From Dichomitus squalens LYAD-421 SS1 (lineage: Eukaryota; Basidiomycota; Agaricomycetes; Polyporales; Polyporaceae), in NCBI RefSeq assembly GCF_000275845.1, contig NW_006766883.1, forward strand, positions 966,380 to 1,013,254: a DNA stretch of 46,875 nucleotides. Reading direction: 5' to 3'. Below are positions 36,601 through 45,871 of this stretch, piece by piece (the stretch's first letter is position 1; each line of letters starts with the position of its first letter). Both the position numbers and the translations under genes were made by a program. The notes under the pieces are model-generated. The model was not told where the DNA came from, made no database searches, and saw nothing but the letters and a program-made list of their open reading frames with translations.

Positions 36601-36737
36601 CGTGCGCGTCAGTGAAAGTGGAACCTCAGCGATCGGAAACAAATGAACGTACCTTGCGCGTTCGCATAGTCCTTCGCGAGTTGAATCGCTGCGGCTAGCG
36701 ACTCTTGAGTCTTGTCCGTAAATTGCATGTTATTCAT
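33695..36737 (-). CDS. HSP104: Hsp104 protein disaggregase (ClpB/Hsp104 AAA+ family)
   Basis: A hexameric AAA+ ATPase that threads aggregated proteins through its pore together with Hsp70/Hsp40, in cytosol and nucleus. The start at 36737 ([20 protein letters not shown]) resembles fungal Hsp104; there is no mitochondrial presequence, so it is not Hsp78. The Clp N-domain is followed by NBD1: Walker [18 protein letters not shown] near 35900, pore-loop [10 protein letters not shown], Walker [22 protein letters not shown]. The middle coiled coil spans about 35270-34980. NBD2 has [13 protein letters not shown] near 34640, pore-loop [11 protein letters not shown], Walker [12 protein letters not shown], and arginine-finger region [13 protein letters not shown]. 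The C-terminal small domain includes [13 protein letters not shown]. The tail is acidic and ends EIEEMD, TGA 33695-33697. About 900 aa and six or so introns, close to yeast (908). Heat-shock-element half-sites lie in the divergent promoter. Confidence 0.97.
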
Positions 36738-37099
36738 GATGGAAAAGAAGTATGCGGGAGAGAAGGGTATCTAAGAAATGTGGTCGTCGAAAGAAAGTTA
36801 GGGAGCTGGCTGGGCGGACATGGGGTAGATATACTGCTCGTATTCGAGAATGCTGGAACTAGGAGGAACAGTTCATGAACAGGCTCGACTGGACCGTAGA
36901 ACATTCGAGCACTGTCCCTATCCGTGCATCCTCCCTTTTCCGGCAACAGCCGTGACGTCACCGGCCTCATCACTGCTCGAGCCTCTTCCAGAGCCCGGTT
37001 TCCGGACCAGCCCGGCCGTTTCCCCACGCTTCCCGTCCTCGCCTGGGCCAACCGCCCGACTTCCCGTTTTGGGACCCGCCCAACTCTGCGTTGACCGCC
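36738..37099. promoter_or_regulatory. Divergent HSP104/NDUFS6 promoter
   Basis: A 362-bp gap between the HSP104 start (minus) and the NDUFS6 start (plus). A TATA-like GTATATC on the minus strand lies near 36828-36834, about 95 bp before the HSP104 ATG. A cluster of GAA/TTC half-sites lies just upstream of that on the HSP104 side. The NDUFS6 side is GC- and pyrimidine-rich without TATA. Confidence 0.55.
36843..36879. promoter_or_regulatory. Heat-shock-element cluster upstream of HSP104
   Basis: Two perfect TTCnnGAA inverted pairs (TTCgaGAA at 36843-36850 and TTCatGAA at 36872-36879) flank two further GAA half-sites (36856-36858, 36866-36868) that are 10 bp apart. Heat shock factor Hsf1 binds arrays of nGAAn/nTTCn units. 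Spacing between the pairs is not the perfect 5-bp ladder, so affinity is uncertain. The location about 105-140 bp upstream of the HSP104 ATG fits heat induction. Confidence 0.55.
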
Positions 37100-37740
37100 A
37101 TGCTGGCTCGCCGAGCTCTCCAGGGCCTTGCCCGCCCTCTCACACGTCTTTCTTCTACCTCAACGCCTGTTCCTACGCACGAGGCACCCTCTTCATCTGT
37201 CGCCATCCCCCAGTCTCCCAATCACCCGAACACATGGTCGACTAGTCAGCGTCCCCGACCTCAGCAGCATTCGGGCCCGCGTTTCGAGCAGACTGTTATG
37301 GAGCTCCAGCCTAACCCGCTCAGCGCCATGGAAATGATTAACAAAGAGCCCATCCGTGTTGTCCACGGTCGCAAAGCCGTCTGCGACGGTGGTATGTATC
37401 GTCATCTTCACTAGCGGCGCTTATTCACCGTATATCTAGGAGGAGGTCCTCTCGGTCATCCTAAGATCTTCATCAACCTGGTGAGTCTCATCGCTGCTAT
37501 AATTGCTAGCAAGGTACTCACAGTAATCGTGAATAGGACAAGCCAGGACCGCGGGCGTGTGGGTATGTGCTCCTTCAGTGCTCCTATTTCTGCTGTAATA
37601 ATTCGAAGCTTGCCCGCTTCCCGTCCCTGGACGTTCACAGATACTGGTACGCTTCCTCGCGCCGCTCCGCCTCTGCAGGTGATGCTGACGCTCCGTTCCT
37701 TATCAGCGGTCTCCGCTTCGAGCAGGCACATCATCACTAG
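37100..37740 (+). CDS. NDUFS6: NADH:ubiquinone oxidoreductase 13-kDa zinc-binding subunit (complex I)
   Basis: An accessory subunit of the mitochondrial complex I peripheral arm whose zinc finger is needed for late assembly of the N-module. The protein starts MLARRALQGLARPLTRLSST, a typical arginine-rich mitochondrial presequence. It ends in the CHCC zinc motif CDGGGGPLGHPKIFINL, DKPGPRACGYCGLRFEQ, then HHH. Exons are 37100-37391, 37440-37480, 37537-37562, 37641-37646 and 37707-37740, totalling 399 nt (132 aa plus TAG). The fourth is a 6-nt micro-exon that supplies the Tyr codon and parts of the flanking Gly and Cys codons. Without it the last zinc-ligand cysteine and the frame of the tail are lost. 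Length and residues match the fungal and animal family. Confidence 0.95.
37641..37646 (+). other. NDUFS6: 6-nt micro-exon of NDUFS6
   Basis: The exon is ATACTG, flanked by acceptor ...TTCACAG and donor GTACGC. It joins TGTGG before it and CGGTCTC after it, giving TGT GGA TAC TGC GGT CTC (C-G-Y-C-G-L), the invariant second half of the zinc site. Introns are 78 nt upstream and 60 nt downstream. Confidence 0.85.
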
Positions 37741-39546
37741 GTCTCCCACTGGCCCCCTTATATACAGTCGCCTCATCTCTATAGCGGGCCAATGCCATTC
37801 TCTCTGTGATCGTTCTCTTATACACTCTGCCGCGCTGTCGCTCGACGTCAGACCGATCCGATCCCTTCATCGGTGCGTTCGACTTCCTCCGACGTGCGAA
37901 TACCGGTCGATCGTGCCCTTGTACGTGACCCTTCTCTCATTCAGCGTACCTATCCGTCGAAGTACCGCTTCCCTAACGCAACCTGCGACTCGCGAATCCG
38001 TCTTGGAATGCCTATGCTTCTTGGACCTCAGTTCGCCCCGACGTACACCATCATCATGCGTCCCTGCCCACAGCATCGGTGTGTGACACCTTCGCAAGAA
38101 CATACCCGTAGGTCCGCGTACGTATCGGCGTCGAAGTCCGTCAGACCCGCGTCGCGGAAAAGGTTAGAGTTCGGCACATCCTTCAGTCAATCCCACGATC
38201 TACCACAGCCTCGACGTCGACGTTCTCGCACTCCGCTCCGGAGTTACAGCGTGCGTAGGACGGCAGATCATGGGTGCATTCATTCTCTTGGCTCGTGCCC
38301 AACCTGCGCGGTCTAGGCCATCCGTCAGCCTTCATTGACGTCGGACTTCCTGTGCGAGCGCGCACAGCGGCCAGCACCCCACTAGTCGTGGAGCGTCCAG
38401 CTCGCGTTTCATATAATGCATCAAGGAGACAGGCGGCTCTTCGCAACAGGACGTCTGCCATGTACGACCGCTGCCGGTGGTAGTGGCACGCGTATCAAGT
38501 TCATAGTAGCTCAGCCCTCCACGCACCGTCCGTCTTGCGTTACGGCTGTGAACGCCTGCCAAATGCCATCCGCTTCTGCCCGCAAGCACGTCGCCCTGGA
38601 ACGTTCCAGCTCGCCTCACGCGCACAACTTAGAACTCTTCTCGGGCTTCTGCGCGAGTCCTGCCCGGCGTCCCCGCGTCAGGGCCTCACGGGCCCCGCAA
38701 CAGCCTGCGCGTGTCGCACGCCAAGCCGGCTTTGCCACGCGCACGCCTTGCGAGAACAGCACGCACGCGGGGGCAAGGTGCTGTTTTAACTCCTTTTTGG
38801 CGGGACACCTCGAGTACTGTACAAATACACATGAGATGCAGTCTATGTATGATAAATGATAAACCGCGTCCGTATAGAGACGAGACGGGGGTAATGCGAT
38901 GCGAGCAGCAAACGCCACGGCGCGCCGCCACAGGCGCGCGCGCGTCGTCAGAAATAGCGGTAATTGTAATGTACGGGCACCGTGAAAGCGAATGGGGAAG
39001 CACGGGGGGATATGAGCTGGGGGGCAGGCGGAGGTGGAGGAGGGAAATGAGATAGCAAGTAAGCGAGTGTGTGTGGGGGGGACGCGCCAGCGCCGTCTTC
39101 CGTCGCACACGACGGTCCGAATGAAGATGCGCGTGCGGATGCAGCGTCCCCAAAGGAGATGATGGAGTGCGCAAACCGTGTGAACTGTGGGGTCCTAATG
39201 AACGACGAGCGAATGCAACAGTTAAGTTCTGAAGAGGGAAGTCGAAGATGCAAAAAGGAGGCGAAGAATGTGCGCATGCAATGAGGGACGGGGAGAATGC
39301 GGTGATTGACGGAGGAGGGCGAGGACGACAATGGTGCGAATGGGGACGGACGAGATGCAGGGGAGTGCGCGAAGCGGTGCAGGAGCGCGTGCAGCAGAGC
39401 CAGAGAGGAAAGATGCGAGCAGGACGTGAGCCGTTAAATAGAAAGCAAGAATGAGTGTGATATGCGACAGCCGACCCAGAAGAATGTACAACAGCGGACC
39501 CGTGAGGGAGAGAGCGAAGCAGAGGAGGCCAAGCGCACTACAAGGG
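37741..39546. other. Intergenic region with no supported gene
   Basis: About 1.8 kb between the NDUFS6 stop and the kinase stop, which converge. On the plus strand around 37960-38090 one frame reads RTYPSKYRFPNATCDSRI and GMPMLLGPQFAPTYTIIMR and looks faintly protein-like. I could not connect it to a start, a splice chain or a known family. The remainder has only short frames. The kinase 3' UTR probably occupies the right end. Confidence 0.4.
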
Positions 39547-42500
39547 TTATCCGAAGTCGTTCCCGATGTCCTCCGGCGAGGTGAACGACATGGGCGATAG
39601 TGGGGGATATTCGCCCTCCGCGACCGCCTCGAGCTGCGAAAAGGGTGGCAACGAGCCTGGTCGCGCTTGAAGCGAGGATAACGGCGGCTGCGTCGACCGT
39701 ACGCCATCAGCCCGTGCACACGACGTCCCGCGCAGCAAAAAGATAATACACTCACCACTTTGAATATGGGATTAATCGCAGACTTGGGCGCGATGCCAGG
39801 ACTGGACGGATAGCTCCCATTCCCTCTCGGATCGTACGGACTCAGCGGGCCCTGGGGCTGGAACCCCACCGGATGCGTCGGTTGCGGGGGGATCGTCAGC
39901 GTCGGCCTCTCCCCCGCCGCTGCCGGCCGCCCCTCAGCGTTGTCCACCGTCGAGTTGCTCCCGTGCTCCCGCGACCACGGTATCGGCGACGACAGCGAGA
40001 GCATGTGCATGGGTGGCGCAGCGGGCGACGACCCCCCGTCCGAGATAGACGACGAGTCCACCGACGCGCGCAGATGGAACTCGTTCGCGAACTGCTGCTC
40101 CATCGCCAGCGACGACGACGAACGGCCGTGCGGCGAGAACTCGTCGGACAGCGTGCCCAACGACGACATGGACGTCATCCTGCTGATCCCCAGCGCGCTC
40201 GGTCGATGTCGTAACCGTGGTGGGCCGGGATCGCTGTCGACCGTCGCAAACGAGATCACGGACACGCCGCTCGGCATGTCCGTCGACGACATCGAGTGAT
40301 CGTCGTCGAAGTCCCGCCGACGAGCCTTGGGTAATCGCTCGTCCCGCCCTGGCCACTCGCTTCGCGGATGCGACTCGGCGACGCTGCTCACGAAGCTCCC
40401 TCCCGCGGCGTCGATAGAGGACACGCCGTGGCTCTGCGTCTGGCGGATGGGTCCGCCCGCCGCGGGCTGCTTGCCATTCGGCCGCTGGCCGTTGTTCGAC
40501 GCGCCATGTATCATCGCGAAACTGCTGCGCCACTCGAAATCCAACGATGCTGACGGATCGCGGAACCTCTTGCTCTTCTCCAACACCGCCCGCGCCTGCT
40601 CCTTCTGCATCTTCTCCGCGAGCAGACGTCGCTGTTTCTCCGATTCCCGCCGTATTCGTTCGGCCTCCTTTTTCCGCTGCTTCGGGTCCACGATCCGCGG
40701 AGGAGCTTCCTGGATGGGAGAGAGCTCGGACAGCGAGCGACTGTCCGTGCTGGAGGACTGCGTGCGCTTGAGTGACGGTGTCGACCCCGCAGAACTGACG
40801 TGGTGTTCTGGCAACGGCGGAAGAGGCGCTTGTGCACCCTTGTCTCCATGTCCGCCAAACATGCTGGAGATGCCCCATTTGCTCGGCTTCTTGAAGAGAC
40901 CCGTGCCCCTGCCCTTCGATGCCTGGTGTGCGGTGATGTCGTGAATGTTCCCGCTGACGATTTCCTGGATGGAATCCTCGACCTGCGGCCTCGCGGGGTA
41001 CTCCCTGAGCATGGGAGATGTCTGGACGTCCATCGATTGAGGAAACCCGTCCGGAGGGATCTCGACATGAGGCGAGATCTCCATAGGATCCCAAGGTCCC
41101 TGGGAGTCCGAGGCGTAAGAAGGCCATCCATGCGACTGCTCCGAGGGTGTACGAGAGCGAAGCGGATACGAGCCGTTGGGTAATTGAACCTGAGCGACAT
41201 CTGAAGGGTATGGAGACGTGCTGCCTCCGTCGGAGACCTGCGTGCGTGACGAAGGGGTATCGTAAAAAGGCGTACGGTGAGACGCGGAGGCTTCTGGTAT
41301 CTGCACGGTCGCCGCTGGCGGCTGGGGCTCGAACTCTGGCTGCTCTGGAAACGAGTTGTGAGAGTGAGATGGGGGGATGTTGCGAGGCGCAACCGAGGGT
41401 GGCGACCGCGCGGGAGACACGCCGTTGGGTTGCGAGGAGCGAGCGGCACGGCCGTTGGAAACAACTGGTTGTGAATACCCCGGAGGGCCAGGCGGGTTGT
41501 TCAGCGGCGTCGTCTCGAGGAGGTACGGGTGCTCGAGGCATTGCTTGCTCGTCAAGCGCAAGTCAGGGTCATACTTCAGCAGATCAGCGATGCACTCGAC
41601 CAGCTTGATCGGGACTGAGCGATCGAAGAGGGTGTAGATGTCTCTGGGCGGAATCTGGAAGATGACAAGATCAGCAAGGCGAAGGAAGGGAGACCCTGAC
41701 CGCGTATATGCGCACCTCCGGAAACGAGAGCCCGAATTGGCGTGCCATCTTAACTCCCCGCGGCCACTTTCCACCGCCAATGGGCTTCCCTCTCGCGTCA
41801 TGGCCATAATCCCTGCAAGGATCGCCCAGAAGTTCGCAGATTCTCGCCACCTGGTCTACCTCTCCCTGACCGGGGAAGAGCGGCCGCAAGTTGACTAGCT
41901 CCGCCATAATGGTTCCAAGTGCCCACATGTCCACGGGATTGGAGTAGTCCCTGCTTTTGAGCAGAACTTCTGGCGCGCGGTACCACCGCGTCGAGACATA
42001 CTCCGTATAAGGGGGCTTGCTCTTGGTCTCCCTCGCCAAACCAAAGTCTGCAAGTTTGACGATGACCACAACGTCGCTCTCGGGAGGGGCATTTGGAGGA
42101 GCATGGGGTGACACTGGGCGATAGTCGTACAGCCCCGTGGTAGTAACGAGGAGGTTCTCCGGCTTCATGTCGCGATGAAAGTAGCCCGACTCGTGAATGT
42201 GGTGGAGGCCCTCTACGACCTGGCGAAAGATGGAGGAAACCAGACCGCCCGCGAGCGGTTTACCTTTGCGAGTCTTGATAAGCTGGTACAGGTTGCCTTC
42301 CATAGACTCGAAGACGAAGTAGAGCTCCTTGGTGTCAGGGAGGAGGAAGAAGTCGTAGAGCGGAATGATGTTGGGGTGATAGGATATCGCACGTAGCGAC
42401 TGTCATACGATGATGCATGAAGGGCTGGGATCGTGGCGGAGAGAAACGGGACGCACCTCGAGCTCCTTGAGCTTCTTGCACTCGTCCCAGCCGCCCTCCC

Positions 42501-42999
42501 ACTGCTTCTTCATCCTCTTGACGGCGACCAGTCTCTTGCCCGCATATTCGGGCCTCGCCCCAGGACCGCATTGCATGGCTGACAAGGGTGTATTGGGCGG
42601 TAGCGTCCCATGCCAATCGCAGAGCCAGACCGTGCCAAAAGATCCATCTCCGACCAACTTGAGCGGTGTATACGATCGCGTGGAACCTGCAAACCGAGGA
42701 GACGGATATGAGTGAACCAACATCATGAGGGCGAGAAGGGGCGGTAAGCGCATATACTGACTGCTTCCGGAGTCGCCAACGACGAGTTGGTTGTTCTGCA
42801 CGGTGACAGAGGGGACGGCCTTGACGGTGATGCGCTCCTTCGCGGTGGGCGCCTGGGCGCGGTGTGCGGGGGGAGGGGGCGGAGGGGGCTGGTGTGGGGG
42901 ATGGTTGTTTGGCGCGTGGCCGTTGGACATGTGTGTCGGATACGGGTTGTGGAGGTGGACTTGGGGATTATGGCCTTGGTGGACATGGTTTGTGTACAT
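39547..42999 (-). CDS. Ime2/MAK/Crk1-like TEY serine/threonine kinase
   Basis: A kinase of the RCK/Ime2 branch (yeast Ime2, Ustilago Crk1, animal MAK/MOK/ICK), a group that in fungi controls meiosis, morphogenesis and mating. ATG 42999 (MYTNHVHQGHNPQVHLHNP) opens a histidine/proline-rich leader with a run of prolines. The catalytic domain runs from about 42680 to 41520: glycine loop VGDGSFGTV, a basidiomycete-type insert before lysine VAVKRMKK, HRDMKPENLL, an insert of about 20 residues, DFGLAR, activation loop YTEYVSTRWYRAPE with the dual-phosphorylation TEY, and DMWALGTIMAEL. Subdomain XI follows (LLKYDPDLRLTSKQCLEHPY). The 550-residue tail is S/P-rich with a charged helix (QRKKEAERIRRESEKQRR). 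The last exon ends PMSFTSPEDIGNDFG, TAA 39547-39549; its acceptor is GACGCAG. About 1,050 aa in five or so exons. Confidence 0.92.
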
Positions 43000-44519
43000 G
43001 ATATGGATGTGACTTGCATCGCCCGAGGAGTCGCGAATTAGGAGAAGCGCAGGGAGTTCAAGGGCGCATGGAGGATGAATAAAGATAGGGCGGAAGGGGG
43101 CGGGCGCAGAGCGACGGGGCGGACGAGGGAAAGGGAAGGGAGCGGCGGGTGGAGGGGAAGGAAGAGCAGGGAGAGAGCGAGAGCAGGAGCAGGAGACGCC
43201 CGGAGGTGAACTCGCTCTCAGCTTTGGGCGGGCACTGGCTCCTCGACAGAAACAGAATCCACCTCCCCGGCCGATCATCCACCATTTATTTTCCCGTTTA
43301 TTTTTGCCACGTCCACAATCGGTCCCGCAATCCGCCCTTCTTCCCTTTTCGGGGCCTTTTCCTTCCCGATACAGCTTCCGGCCGTCCCAGACGCCTGCAA
43401 ATCCGCTAGCTCCCTCCTGCGCTGCGTTGGCGTCCGGGGGCCTCTTCCCTGCTCACCGCTCTTCTATTCCCTCCTCCGCAAGCTGCTCGCGCCCCCCGAC
43501 AGCCCGTCTGGAACACAATCCAGATTGCCGGCTGTGTGTCGACAGCGATCACCCGATCGCATTTACTGCACCTCGGTAATCATCTCCAGCTAGCCACCCG
43601 ACTGGTGATGGCACATCGCGCTGGGAGCTCGCTCTGAGATGAAATGAGCGCGGCCGGGTTCCATGCCTGTGGAAGATGGCACGGCAGGAAGCATTAGATG
43701 CGGCCCCCTCCCCGCTAACGCCACACAAGGCATTAATATTGACTCTGCGAGTCTGATGGGCTGATTGGGTAGCTGCTTGATGGGACGAGAAGCAGGGTGC
43801 GCGTGGACATGGGCCCGTCTCTCTTCATCGAACCTTTCTTTTTTAGCCGCGCCCTCTTCCTGACGTGTGCTCCAGCTCCGACCCACTTCGCTTCAGCCAC
43901 GTCGTCACCCCCCGCCCCGCCCCCGCCCCCCCGCCGCCCACCGCCGTACGCGACCCAATCCACGCATCCCCAGCCATCACCGTCGTCACCACCCACAGCG
44001 CCGCCCGCGTAAACGTTCAATGTCCACCCCTCCAACCTGCCGGCCTGATTCGCCGCGATCAGCGGGTGATGTCCCGCAGCCTTCCCATCTCCAGCCCGAA
44101 CAGTTCCCCACGCGCGCACGAATGAGAACACCATTGATCGCGATCCGCATCTTCACTCTCCTTCCTCGCTGACACAGCCCAGAGCCTCGAACACGCCCGC
44201 CGGCTCGCCCATGAGGTCGGCCATGATCTGCACCGAGTCCTTCTCGGTGTCAAGTCCTCGGTAAAAAGCCCCGTTCTTGCATATAGACGTTTGGCCCTTC
44301 GTCCCGTTTCGCACTCTATACTAGCCTACGGCCAGGCTCGGCACAATGGCCGGTATGGAAGACTATCCGTCGTGTCATTAATGCTTTCGGTACATAGTAC
44401 AAGAATTCATGCGCATCTAAATCGTCTTCATCTCCACAACGTGCCAAGCCAATCGCGAACAGTCCCCCGCCCCAATACGCCGTTTCACAATTAGGGGGGG
44501 TGCGCTAACTAAGTATCAG
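43000..44519. other. Intergenic region, kinase promoter and PRPP synthetase 3' flank
   Basis: About 1.5 kb. The segment next to the kinase start (43000-43260) is strongly purine-rich on the plus strand, so CT-rich on the kinase strand, as expected for a fungal 5' leader. A C-rich tract at 43908-43940 is listed separately. Frames in the rest are low-complexity proline or glycine shadows; no gene is supported. Confidence 0.45.
43908..43940 (-). repeat. C-rich/G-rich tract with G-quadruplex potential
   Basis: The plus strand is nearly pure C broken by single Gs. The minus strand therefore has at least four runs of three or more Gs with 1-5-nt loops, the classic quadruplex pattern. It lies about 0.9 kb upstream of the kinase start. 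Confidence 0.7.
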
Positions 44520-45871
44520 CTAGTATGGCACCTCGTCGAACAGCTTCGACACGCTCTCGCCATAGTGACTGCGCCGGATCACCTCTGCGAGCACGTTCCC
44601 GATGTCGATCACCTCGATCTTGGCGCACTTCGCGACGTTCTCCGTCTGCGGCAGCGTGTTCGTCACAATCAGCTTCTCCAGCGCGGACTCCTCCACGTTC
44701 TTCAGCGCGTTCCCGCTCAGGATCCCATGCGTCACCATCGCGTACACCTTCGCCACCCCCGCCTCGGACAGGTGCTGCGCGGCGAGGCAGAGCGTGCCGC
44801 AGGTGTCCGCCATGTCGTCCACCAGGATCGCGACCTTGTCCTTGACGTGCCCGACGAGCACCATGCGCGACACCTCGTTCGCCTTCTTGCGCTCCTTGTG
44901 GAACAGCGCGAAGTCGACCCCTAGCCGATCGGCCATGGACGTCGCTCTGTCGGGTGCCGCGAGAGACGTGAGACGTGAGCATTCCGCGCTTGACACTGCG
45001 GGGCACGATCGCCACTTACCGTTTCGCGCCGCCCGCGTCGGGAGACACGATGACGATGTCAGACAAGTTGAAGTTCGTGCGGATGTACTGAATTGACGAC
45101 GGCTCCGCGTATAGCTGGTACAGACACATGTGTGAACGAGAATACAACGGGACAGACCGGCGTCACTTACGCTAGAGGCCGGTAAAAACGTGAGCTCTCA
45201 AGTCAAGTTGCCATGAGCGACGAAAAACCCACTTGTCCACAGGCACGTCAAAGAAGCCCTGTATTTGTGAGGCGTGGAGGTCCATGGTCTATCCACATCC
45301 CGAGCACGAGCATTCGTCCCGTCGCTTGTGAGACCGCTAGCCCGACACCCGGCGCACTAACCGCAGCACTCACGATGACATGGTCGCATCCCGACTTCTG
45401 CAGCATGTTCGCTACGAGCTTGGCCGTGATGGGTGCCCGGCTCTTGTCCTTCTTGTCCTGGCGGGCGTAGGGGAACAGAGGCAGGATGGCGGTGATGCGC
45501 TTCGCGCTCGCGATTTTGCAGGCGTGGATCATGATGCAGACCTCCATGAGGGCCGTGTTGATCTCGCCGCACCCGGTGTTGATGATGTACACGTCGTCCT
45601 CGCGGACGGACTCGGTGATGCGGACATGGCTCTCTCCGATGCCGCTCTTGGTCACCTCAGCCCTTGCGAGAGGTACACCGAGTCTGGAAGACGAGACTGT
45701 TAGACCGTTCGCTCCTTGAAATGCTGCAGGATGAACTGGTACCGTCGGGCGATGATCTCTGCAAGCTCGGGGTGGCTAGTGCCTGCGCACAGGATTGAGG
45801 CGGGCGAACGAACCGATCTGGGTGCACGAAGACGCACCAGTGAAGATTTTGATGCCGTTGCCAGTGAACAT
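44520..45871 (-). CDS. PRS: Ribose-phosphate pyrophosphokinase (PRPP synthetase)
   Basis: Makes 5-phosphoribosyl-1-pyrophosphate from ribose-5-phosphate and ATP, for purine, pyrimidine, NAD, histidine and tryptophan synthesis in the cytosol. ATG 45871 opens [12 protein letters not shown]; spliced exons give [33 protein letters not shown] and [20 protein letters not shown]. The catalytic flexible loop is [19 protein letters not shown] (near 45430). The signature exons follow: [17 protein letters not shown] (near 45270), [20 protein letters not shown] and [12 protein letters not shown]. The PRPP-binding loop is [14 protein letters not shown] (near 44830). The protein ends [11 protein letters not shown] 44520-44522. 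About 320 aa and six or so introns. There is no large insertion such as yeast Prs1 or Prs5 carry, so it is the standard-length class. The fungal paralogue number cannot be assigned from this gene alone. Confidence 0.95.

Noticed and set aside
36737..36740. Alternative that the disaggregase is mitochondrial Hsp78
   Set aside because: It has a full N-domain and acidic C-terminal tail and no arginine-rich presequence, all features of cytosolic Hsp104.
39934..41541. 535-codon minus-strand frame within the kinase tail
   Set aside because: A same-strand frame shadow of the kinase's large exon; composition is arginine/serine low-complexity without domains, and the kinase frame is better supported.
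43733..44134. 133-codon minus-strand frame upstream of the kinase
   Set aside because: Glycine-rich translation of the C/G-rich tract, with no splice signals or homology.
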